A DNA stretch of 26,116 nucleotides. Origin: Candidatus Microgenomates bacterium. GTDB lineage: Bacteria; Patescibacteriota; Microgenomatia; 2-02-FULL-39-11. Below, piece by piece: positions 8,141-15,123 of the stretch. The stretch lies in NCBI GenBank assembly GCA_022866885.1, contig JALHWS010000058.1:1-26116 (forward strand), given 5' to 3'. The notes under the pieces are model-generated. The model was not told the origin of the DNA. It did no database searches and saw only the letters and a list, made by a program, of their open reading frames with translations. The position numbers and the translations under genes were made by a program. Each line of letters begins with the position of its first letter. Within the stretch, counting starts at the first letter, position 1.

Positions 8141-8216
8141 TGTCATTGCGAGCAAAGCGAAGCAATCCCGTCCGAGATTGCCACGTCCCGCATAAGTGAC
8201 GGGACTCGCAATGACA
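8141..8216. repeat. 76 bp palindromic element, copy B
   Basis: It matches copy A (3910-3985) at 73 of 76 positions, with identical 12 bp inverted ends and the same internal palindromes (GCAATC 8162-8167 with GATTGC 8176-8181; GTCCCG 8185-8190 with CGGGAC 8200-8205). This copy is wholly intergenic, between the purN stop and the purD start. Such similarity suggests recent movement or gene conversion. Confidence 0.95.
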
Positions 8217-8235
8217 AGGTATTAATATATCAAAT

Positions 8236-9525
8236 ATGAAAATACTAGTTATTGGTTCGGGTGGAAGGGAACATGCGTTTGTTTGGAAGCTTGCCCAGTC
8301 GAAAAGAGTTTCCAAAATATTTTGTGCCCCGGGTAATCCGGGAATTGGACAGATTGCCCTAAATATTTCTATTCAAGCCAGTCAATTAGACCAATTAGTC
8401 AGATTTGCCAAAAAAGAGAAAATAGATCTGATAATTGTTGGTCCGGAAGTGTCGTTAATATCAGGAATAGTTGATTTATTCAAGAAAAATCATTTAAATA
8501 TTTTTGGTCCGACTGAAAAAGCCGCCCGGATAGAAGGTTCCAAAGTTTTTGCCAAGAAACTGATGCTTAAATACGGTATCCCTACGGCAAAATTTGCCAT
8601 CTTTGACGATTACGGTTATGCAAAAACTTTTCTGAAGACGCAAAAATACCCGTTGGTGATGAAGGCTGATGGACAATGTTTAGGGAAAGGCGTAATGGTA
8701 TGCCAAGACGAGAAGTCCGCGCAGAGATTTCTAAAACTTCTGATGATTGACAAAACCTTCGGCCAGTCAGGCAACAAAATTATCATCGAAGAATGTTTAA
8801 CCGGTCAGGAAGTTTCTTTTATGGTAGTAACAGACGGCACGAATTTCGTTTCTCTTCTTCCGTCCCAAGATCATAAACCGGTATTTGACGGCGATCGCGG
8901 TCCCAATACTGGCGGAATGGGTGCTTATGCTCCGGTACCGTTTATTGATAAAAAATTAATAAGCCGTATAGAAAAAGAAATCATCGGTCCGACAATTTCG
9001 GCAATGGCCAAAGAAGGCTGTCTTTATAAAGGCATTTTATACCCCGGATTAATATTGACAAAAGACGGTCCGAAAGTTTTGGAATACAATTGCCGCTTCG
9101 GCGATCCGGAAACCCAACCTTTAATGATGATGTTGAAAACCGATCTTATCGATATTTTTGAAGCAGTCCTAAAAAATAAAGTTAAGAGTTTAAGAATTAA
9201 ATGGTTTGCTGGTTCGGCTGTTTGTGTGGTTTTGACCTCAAAAGGTTATCCTGGTAATTATGAAAAGGGAAAAGAGATTGTCGGTTTAACAAACTTGGAT
9301 AAGAAAAATGATCTTCAGGTTTTTCATGCCGGGACAAAAATTGATAATGGAAAAATCGTCAGCAGTGGAGGAAGAGTTTTAGGGATAACCGGAAGAGATA
9401 AAAACTTGAGATTAGTTATAAAAAAAGTCTATAAAACTATCGGGAAAAAAGGTGTCCATTTCTCCGGAATGCAATACCGTAAAGACATTGGAAAGAAGGG
9501 GTTAAAAAAGAAATTATGGAATTAA
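8236..9525 (+). CDS. purD: Phosphoribosylamine-glycine ligase PurD
   Basis: ATP-grasp ligase making GAR from phosphoribosylamine and glycine (purine step 2); 429 residues, the usual length. ATG 8236 leads straight into the N-terminal motif ILVIGSGGREHAF. Further evidence is CAPGNPG, LVMKADGQCLGKGV (ATP-grasp lysine and glycine loop), DHKPVFDGDRGPNTGGMGAY and the metal-binding NCRFGDPETQ. Substrates come from neighbours: phosphoribosylamine from PurF and glycine from GlyA. The next gene starts 10 bp inside its 3' end, so translation of the two is probably coupled. Confidence 0.97.
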   Translation: MKILVIGSGGREHAFVWKLAQSKRVSKIFCAPGNPGIGQIALNISIQASQLDQLVRFAKKEKIDLIIVGPEVSLISGIVDLFKKNHLNIFGPTEKAARIEGSKVFAKKLMLKYGIPTAKFAIFDDYGYAKTFLKTQKYPLVMKADGQCLGKGVMVCQDEKSAQRFLKLLMIDKTFGQSGNKIIIEECLTGQEVSFMVVTDGTNFVSLLPSQDHKPVFDGDRGPNTGGMGAYAPVPFIDKKLISRIEKEIIGPTISAMAKEGCLYKGILYPGLILTKDGPKVLEYNCRFGDPETQPLMMMLKTDLIDIFEAVLKNKVKSLRIKWFAGSAVCVVLTSKGYPGNYEKGKEIVGLTNLDKKNDLQVFHAGTKIDNGKIVSSGGRVLGITGRDKNLRLVIKKVYKTIGKKGVHFSGMQYRKDIGKKGLKKKLWN

Positions 9526-10406
9526 AAACGGAAATCAAACTAAAAAGACTGGAAGCATGCCGTAAAGTCAGGCAATTTGCTTCACAAACTTGTCTTTATA
9601 CTTTCCAAAAAGTGTTGAAGCTTCCAAGTAAAGTATCGGAAGTAAAATTTAGGAACATCTGGCTTAAAGAGATGTACCGGTCTATAGATATCATCGGAGA
9701 CGGTTGGTATGATCCACCGCCTAATGGGATTGCCGTACTTTTTGGGAATGAAAATGATTATAAGAGGATTAATTATCCAACTCTCAGACCAAAAAGTTAT
9801 TGGCCGAAATTTAATAATTTTTTGAAAAAAGACGGACTGGGATATATTTTTGCTTCTCCTTATATTATGATTGAAGATGTACCAGTGATCGGGGATTTCG
9901 GATTTACATTTTATTTAGGAACAAATAAAAAAATACAAGATCATTTCAAAAAGTGCTATAAGGTTCTTCTGAAACTACTTGATAATATTAAATTGGGTAT
10001 GAATTTTAGTGATGTATATAAACAGTCAATTAAGATAATTGAAGACAATAAATTGAAAAATAATGTTTTCGGCATAACGGATAAAGCCGGGACTGATCTG
10101 GGGCATACAATCCCTTTTATCGACAGAAATCCCGATGAAAAAGAATTGTTAAGTATTAATTCCGGACATGTAGAAAATATCAATAGTGTTATCAGCAAAG
10201 CAAGAGTTTTCGATAATGAATTTGAAAAATATATTATCAGTGAAAATTGTGCTTTCACCTTTGAACCGAGATTTATTTCTGATGATAATAGCATACCTAT
10301 GTTTTCCCTTCATACGATTGTCCAGTTTGTAGAGGGTAAAAAAGTAATAGCGGATTATTTTAAAGGAATTTTTGACTTACTGGGTATGCAGTGGTTGAAT
10401 AGTTGA
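9516..10406 (+). CDS. Unrecognised protein with degenerate M24 (pita-bread) peptidase-like fold
   Basis: 296 residues; no function can be assigned. By eye it follows metallopeptidase family M24 (aminopeptidase P, prolidase, creatinase). GDFGFTFYLG (about 129-138) aligns without gaps to the SDxTRTFxxG strand, GHTIPF to GHGIG (metal His), and FTFEPRF to FTIEPG (metal Glu). The spacing before GDFG is shortened, so the first metal Asp is uncertain. The last metal Glu of the RxED motif appears to be His (FSLHTIVQFVEG). The metal site would therefore be altered, giving either a non-peptidase or another chemistry. It overlaps purD by 10 bp and ends 2 bp before purM, so it is a genuine operon member. 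Lines counted by hand (9841-10080, 10201-10260) have only 20-35 % G+C, lower than neighbours, which may mean transfer or loose constraint. Confidence 0.8.
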   Translation: MELKTEIKLKRLEACRKVRQFASQTCLYTFQKVLKLPSKVSEVKFRNIWLKEMYRSIDIIGDGWYDPPPNGIAVLFGNENDYKRINYPTLRPKSYWPKFNNFLKKDGLGYIFASPYIMIEDVPVIGDFGFTFYLGTNKKIQDHFKKCYKVLLKLLDNIKLGMNFSDVYKQSIKIIEDNKLKNNVFGITDKAGTDLGHTIPFIDRNPDEKELLSINSGHVENINSVISKARVFDNEFEKYIISENCAFTFEPRFISDDNSIPMFSLHTIVQFVEGKKVIADYFKGIFDLLGMQWLNS

Positions 10407-10408
10407 TT

Positions 10409-11602
10409 ATGAGCATAACTTACAAAAAATCAGGCGTTGACTACGGATTGATGGATCCTTTGAAAAGAATGGCCCAGGAGGCGGGCAAAAAAACAGTAAT
10501 AAATCTGATATCTTCCGATATGAAGGAACTCCCCCAAAGCCGCGGTGAATCGGCTTACGTGATAGACAGCGGTGATTCCTATCTGGCCTTTGTGATGGAA
10601 GGATTGGGAACGAAAAATCTGGTGGCTGATGAAATGAGGAAAATTACGGGTAAAACTTACTACGACATAATGGCCAATGACACAATCGGGTGTATGGTAA
10701 ATGATATCGTGACTGTGGGAGCAAAACCGGTGACTATCATGGCTTATTGGGCTCCAGGCAGTTCAGAATGGTTTAAAGATATAAAAAGGCAAAAGGATCT
10801 GGTAAACGGTTGGGCAAAGGCGTGTAACCTGTCTGGTGCTTCGTGGGGTGGAGGTGAAACACCAACTTTAACGAAAATAGTTTCGAAAGAGACCATTGAT
10901 TTGGCTGGTGCCTGTTTCGGTCTGATCAAGCCAAAATCCAGACTGATTTTAGGGGATAAATTGGAAGCGGGCGACGTTGTAATTTTATTTGAAAGTAACG
11001 GAATCCATGCTAATGGACTTTCCCTGGCGAGACTGGTAGCCAAAAAATTACCACGGACTTATGCGACGAAAATGCCAAATGGAGAGATGTTTGGGGAAGC
11101 ATTGCTTAAACCGACAATATTATATCCTAAATTAATTATGGATTTGTTAGATAGCGGCATAGAAATTCATTATATATCCAACATTACCGGTCACGGATGG
11201 AGAAAAATAATGAGGCTTAAAAAACCGTTTACATATAGGATAACTGCCATCCCACCGGTACCGGAAGTATTAAAATTCATCGTTGATCAGGGAAAAATAG
11301 ACTTGAAGGAAGCTTATGGAAACTTTAACATGGGAGCCGGGTTTGCGGTGTATGTTCCCGAAAAAGAGGCGCAAAAAGTATTAAAGATAGCGTCAAAACA
11401 TAAAATCAAAGCTTATAAAGCCGGAGTGGTTGAGAAAGGGGAAAAACAAGTTATTATCGAACCGTTAAACATTACATATAAATCAGAAGAATTAAATATT
11501 AGAGCCTGTTTGGAAACTTACGATAAACTGTCATCGCGAGCGAGGTACGAGCGTGGCAATCCCGCAGGAAGCAGGATTACCCAACGGGATTGCTTCGGCT
11601 GA
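10409..11602 (+). CDS. purM: AIR synthetase PurM with repeat-derived C-terminus
   Basis: Closes FGAM to AIR with ATP (purine step 5); 397 residues, longer than the typical 340-350. I chose ATG 10409 over TTG 10403, which lies inside the previous gene's stop region. Visible motifs are TYKKSGVDYGLMDP, GLGTKN (usually GVGTK), MANDTIGCMVNDIVTVGAKP, GGGETPTL, SNGIHANGLSLAR and NITGHGWRKIMR. The divergent glycine-rich motifs suggest the PurM subfamily that travels with long PurL. The last 24 residues (from LSSRARYERG to RDCFG) translate a palindromic element at 11529-11617 that also carries the stop codon, so the original terminus was probably near LETYDK. Confidence 0.95.
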   Translation: MSITYKKSGVDYGLMDPLKRMAQEAGKKTVINLISSDMKELPQSRGESAYVIDSGDSYLAFVMEGLGTKNLVADEMRKITGKTYYDIMANDTIGCMVNDIVTVGAKPVTIMAYWAPGSSEWFKDIKRQKDLVNGWAKACNLSGASWGGGETPTLTKIVSKETIDLAGACFGLIKPKSRLILGDKLEAGDVVILFESNGIHANGLSLARLVAKKLPRTYATKMPNGEMFGEALLKPTILYPKLIMDLLDSGIEIHYISNITGHGWRKIMRLKKPFTYRITAIPPVPEVLKFIVDQGKIDLKEAYGNFNMGAGFAVYVPEKEAQKVLKIASKHKIKAYKAGVVEKGEKQVIIEPLNITYKSEELNIRACLETYDKLSSRARYERGNPAGSRITQRDCFG

Positions 11603-11617
11603 GGCCTCGCAATGACG
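11529..11617. repeat. Palindromic element, copy C (larger variant)
   Basis: The ends GTCATCGCGAG (11530-11540) and CTCGCAATGAC (11606-11616) pair at 10 of 11 positions. An inner perfect 9 bp arm, GCAATCCCG (11556-11564) with CGGGATTGC (11585-11593), is longer than in copies A and B. The ends belong to the same family but the middle differs. It spans the 3' end of purM, including its stop, and part of the gap before purP1. Confidence 0.88.
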
Positions 11618-11655
11618 ATAGGTTCCGAGTTTTCAAACAGGTTCTTATTGTAACT

Positions 11656-12660
11656 ATGAAATATACGATCGCGACGCTGGCTTCACATTCTGCTTTACAA
11701 ATCCTAAAAGGCGCCAAAGATGAGGGATTTGAGACCCTGGCTATTGCTACCCGTGATAAGGCTTCCTTTTACAAACGCTTTTCATTTATTAATGAGGTAA
11801 TAGAACTGGATACCTATCGGGATCTCTTTAAAATAGAGAATAAATTAAAACAAAGAAACGTTATCATCATCCCTCACGGTTCGTTTGTGGCATACCTCGG
11901 AGAAGATTACGAGAAAAAGCTGGAGGTACCGCAGTATGGCAGCAAAAAAGTCCTGACTTGGGAAGGCGACCGGTTGAAGCAGATGAAGTGGTTGGAAGAA
12001 TCCAACCTGCTGCTTCCTAAATTGTATAATCAAGCTTCTTCTATAGACCAATTGGTGATTGTGAAGCTATACGGCGCCAAAGGCGGCAGCGGTTATTTTC
12101 TGGCTGCCAACCAAGAAGATTTTCAAAAAAAGATAATAAAGTTTAAAAAAGAGAAATATATCATACAACAGTATCTGGTGGGTACTCCTGTTTATCTGCA
12201 GTATTTCTACTCGAAAATGGAAAACAGGATTGAGCTGATGGGTATTGACCGGCGCTACGAGACAAATGTGGACGGTTTATCAAGGATCCCTTACCAGTAT
12301 GCCAAAAGCATCGATATGGAACCGACTTATACGGTGATCGGTAATTTTCCTATAGTCGTTCGGGAGTCGCTTTTGCCTGAAATTTATGCCATGGGTGAAA
12401 GAGTGGTGGCTGCTTCGCAAAAATTGATTCCAGGTCAAGGTTTATACGGCCCATTTTGTCTTGAAACGATCATTACCAAAAACCAGAAGTTTTATTGTAT
12501 CGAAATTTCCTGCCGGATTGTGGCCGGGACAAATTTATTCGTCAACGGCTCGCCTTATACTGATTTGGTATATAATGAACCGATGAGTACCGGGAAAAGA
12601 ATTGCCAGGGAGATAAAAAATGCCATAAGACTGAACAGGTTAAAAGAGATACTGGATTAA
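11656..12660 (+). CDS. purP: Archaeal-type FAICAR synthetase (formate-dependent) PurP, canonical copy
   Basis: ATP-grasp ligase converting AICAR, formate and ATP to FAICAR (purine step 10), replacing the folate-dependent transformylase half of PurH. With ATG 11656 it has 334 residues; an upstream TTG frame would run back through the repeat. It tracks the Methanocaldococcus PurP I remember along its whole length: TIATLASHSALQILKGAKDEGF, PHGSFVAYLG (73-82), IVKLYGAKGGSGYFLA (135-150), GIDRRYETNVDGLSRIP, GNFPIVVRESLLP, GLYGPFCLE and SCRIVAGTNLFVNGSPY. The glycine-rich nucleotide loop and the HGSF motif are intact, so this copy is probably the real FAICAR synthetase. It is 7 bp from its paralog purP2. 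Confidence 0.94.
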   Translation: MKYTIATLASHSALQILKGAKDEGFETLAIATRDKASFYKRFSFINEVIELDTYRDLFKIENKLKQRNVIIIPHGSFVAYLGEDYEKKLEVPQYGSKKVLTWEGDRLKQMKWLEESNLLLPKLYNQASSIDQLVIVKLYGAKGGSGYFLAANQEDFQKKIIKFKKEKYIIQQYLVGTPVYLQYFYSKMENRIELMGIDRRYETNVDGLSRIPYQYAKSIDMEPTYTVIGNFPIVVRESLLPEIYAMGERVVAASQKLIPGQGLYGPFCLETIITKNQKFYCIEISCRIVAGTNLFVNGSPYTDLVYNEPMSTGKRIAREIKNAIRLNRLKEILD

Positions 12661-12667
12661 ATTATTT

Positions 12668-13735
12668 ATGAGAAATATAACGATAGCTACTCTTGGCGGG
12701 CATAGCGCGTTGGAGATTTGCTTAGGCGCGAAAAAAAGAAACTTCAAAACATTAGTCATTGCCGAGAAAGGCCGAGAGAAGACTTACGCCAAATATTACA
12801 AGAAATTATTCGATGAAATAATCATTGTAGATAAGTTTCATGACTTAACCGATCCAAAATTTATTAATCTTCTTAAAGAAAAAAATTCGATTTTTATCCC
12901 TCACCGTTATTGCCAAGTTTATTGTGATTTGGATCAACTGGAAAATAATTTTCCGGTGCCGATCTTCGGCAATAAACATCTTTTGAAATACGAAGAAAGG
13001 GAAGGAAAAATAAACCAATACCAAATACTGAAAAAAGCCCAAGTCGAATTTCCGCGACAATTCTCCACACCAAAAGAAATAGACCGTCTGGTGATCGTGA
13101 AAGTGAAAGAAGCGGCCAGAGGTTATGAAAGAGCTTTTTTCTTTGCCGCAAATTTCCAGGATTACCAGAAAAAGGAAGAAGAACTAGTGAAACAGGGAAA
13201 AATTACGGAAAAAGCCCTTCAGGAAGCGGTGATTGAAGAATATCTGGTCGGTACCCAGATCAATTTCAACTTTTTTTATTCACCGCTTAATAATTCCTTA
13301 GAACTGCTTGGTACTGACGCCAGGCGCCAAACAAATCTTGACGGATATATCAGATTGCCGGCTGCTGAACAATTAAAAATAGCGCAATATTTAAATCCTT
13401 CATATATTGAGACCGGCCATTTTGCCGTGACTGTAAAAGAATCGTTACTGGAAAAAGCCTATGAGGCGGCGGAAAAAGTCATTGCTTGTCTAAAGACCAT
13501 GGTTCCTCCGGGTATGATTGGTCCATTTGCCCTGCAAAGCGCAATTATCCCCGGACCGCCAAAAGAGAAACTGATCGTTTATGATCTTTCGCTTCGGATG
13601 CCCGGCTCTCCCGGGATCTCATTTACCCCGTACAGCCAATATCTTTTCGGCAAAAGTGTCAGTTTCGGCGAGCGGATTGCCATGGAGATAGAGAGAGCGA
13701 TTAAAGAAAATAAAGTTAATGAAGTTACAACATGA
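12668..13735 (+). CDS. Divergent PurP paralog (PurP2)
   Basis: 355-residue ATP-grasp protein of the PurP family, adjacent to purP1. It keeps ITIATLGGHSALEICLGAKK, VPIFGNKHLLKYEER, EEYLVGTQINFNFFYSP, DARRQTNLDGYIRLPA, MIGPFALQ and GERIAMEIERAI. It differs at the places expected to hold substrates: HGSF is HRYC (79-82), the glycine-rich GAKGGSGYF becomes EAARGYERAFF (148-158), and GGTN-type SCRIVAGTNLF becomes SLRMPGSPGISF (308-319). Its function may be a second ligase, a regulatory partner of PurP1, or the missing IMP cyclohydrolase; none is shown by the sequence. I recall that some archaea also carry two PurP groups. Its stop overlaps the purB ATG (ATGA). Confidence 0.88.
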   Translation: MRNITIATLGGHSALEICLGAKKRNFKTLVIAEKGREKTYAKYYKKLFDEIIIVDKFHDLTDPKFINLLKEKNSIFIPHRYCQVYCDLDQLENNFPVPIFGNKHLLKYEEREGKINQYQILKKAQVEFPRQFSTPKEIDRLVIVKVKEAARGYERAFFFAANFQDYQKKEEELVKQGKITEKALQEAVIEEYLVGTQINFNFFYSPLNNSLELLGTDARRQTNLDGYIRLPAAEQLKIAQYLNPSYIETGHFAVTVKESLLEKAYEAAEKVIACLKTMVPPGMIGPFALQSAIIPGPPKEKLIVYDLSLRMPGSPGISFTPYSQYLFGKSVSFGERIAMEIERAIKENKVNEVTT

Positions 13736-15108
13736 GTAATGATTTGAAACAACAACTGATGGTGATTTCCCTTCTTGACGGGCGGAACTGGGATAAAGTG
13801 AAAGTCGTTTCCGACTATTTTTCCGAATTTGCCCTGATAAAATACCGGCTCAAAATAGAAATTTCCTATTTAATATTTCTATCGGAAAAGACAAAGGTTA
13901 TCAGGAAATTCTCCGGTAAAGAAAAAGCGTATTTATCCGGTATTTGGCAAAAACTGACCCTTGATGATGCGGTCAAAATAAAAGAGACAGAGAAAAAGAT
14001 CAACCACGACGTGAAATCAATTGAGTATTTCATCAGGGATAAAATATCGGGAACTTCCTTAAAAGATATTTCCGAATTTATCCACTTTGGTTTGACTTCC
14101 TATGACATCAATATTCCGGCCTACGCTTTGATGCTGTCGGACTTTCGAAGAGAAGTACTAATTCCGTTATCAGATAAATTACTTAGGTCATTTAAAGATA
14201 AAATTGAAGAAACTAAAAACATGCCGATGCTCGGCCGGACTCACGGACAGCCGGCATTACCGACGACAATGGGAAAAGAGTTGTCGGTATTTTATTCACG
14301 CTTGAAAAAAGAGATAGAAATAATATCTGATGTGAAGGTTGAAGCCAAATTAAACGGCGCTGTCGGCAATTTCAATTCTTTTTATTTCGTCATGCCTGAA
14401 GTTGATTGGATAAACTTCAGCCGGCAGTTTATCACCTCGCTTGGGCTGACGCCGAATTTGGTAACAACCCAGATACTGCCTTATGATTCATGGTTACGGA
14501 TGTTTGACAGTCTAAAAAGATTAAACAATATCCTTTTAGGATTGTCGCAGGATCTCTGGTGGTATATCAGCTTTGAATATTTTCTCCAGCAGAAAAAGCC
14601 GGAAGAAGTCGGTTCGTCTACCATGTCACACAAGATCAATCCGATCACTTTTGAAAACGCTGAAGGCAATTTGGGGATGGCAAATGCCATCTTTGATTTC
14701 TTTGTCAAAAAATTGTCAGTTTCCCGCCTACAACGCGATTTATCAGACAGCACTGTCAAAAGAAACTTCGGTTTGGCTTTCGGTTTCACTCTTCTTGCCT
14801 GGGACAGTTTACTGTCAGGTTTATCACGGATCACCCCAAATCCGCAAAAAATGCAGGAAGACCTTGATGGGCATTGGGAAATCTTTTCCGAAGGTATCCA
14901 GACTTATTTACGGCTGCACGGTTATAAAAACGCCTTTGAGACCCTAAAAGAAAAAACCAGAGGAGCGGTTTTGACCAAAGAAAAACTTTACAGAATAATC
15001 GATGGTTTGCCTATAAAAGACCAAGACAGGAAATATTTAAAAATAAAGAATTTGCGCCAATACTTAGGAAAGGCTTCGAAACTGGCGGAACTGTCTATAA
15101 AAGAATAG
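13732..15108 (+). CDS. purB: Adenylosuccinate lyase PurB (E. coli-like type)
   Basis: Releases fumarate from SAICAR (step 9) and from adenylosuccinate (AMP branch). Its 458 residues are co-linear with E. coli PurB: LLDGRNWDKV, TEKKINHDVKSIEYF, SEFIHFGLTSYDIN, GRTHGQPALPTTMGKE with catalytic His171, NGAVGNFNS, LPYDSW and RLQRDLSDSTVKRN. The superfamily signature reads GSSTMSHKINP (294-304): the catalytic serine (Ser295 in E. coli numbering) is kept, but the very conserved Pro of MPHK is Ser299. The start overlaps purP2 by 4 bp, implying coupled translation, and purA follows after 15 bp. The fumarate it makes may be handled by the two enzymes at 17856-20413. Confidence 0.96.
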   Translation: MSNDLKQQLMVISLLDGRNWDKVKVVSDYFSEFALIKYRLKIEISYLIFLSEKTKVIRKFSGKEKAYLSGIWQKLTLDDAVKIKETEKKINHDVKSIEYFIRDKISGTSLKDISEFIHFGLTSYDINIPAYALMLSDFRREVLIPLSDKLLRSFKDKIEETKNMPMLGRTHGQPALPTTMGKELSVFYSRLKKEIEIISDVKVEAKLNGAVGNFNSFYFVMPEVDWINFSRQFITSLGLTPNLVTTQILPYDSWLRMFDSLKRLNNILLGLSQDLWWYISFEYFLQQKKPEEVGSSTMSHKINPITFENAEGNLGMANAIFDFFVKKLSVSRLQRDLSDSTVKRNFGLAFGFTLLAWDSLLSGLSRITPNPQKMQEDLDGHWEIFSEGIQTYLRLHGYKNAFETLKEKTRGAVLTKEKLYRIIDGLPIKDQDRKYLKIKNLRQYLGKASKLAELSIKE

Positions 15109-15123
15109 CAGATTATAATATAT

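Noticed and set aside
3910..8216. CRISPR array formed by the repeated palindromes
   Set aside because: Copies are kilobases apart and not separated by regular spacers; no cas genes are present.
11590..11655. 22-residue N-terminal extension of PurP1 from TTG 11590
   Set aside because: It reads through the palindromic element and overlaps purM; the conserved PurP start MKYTIATL begins at ATG 11656.
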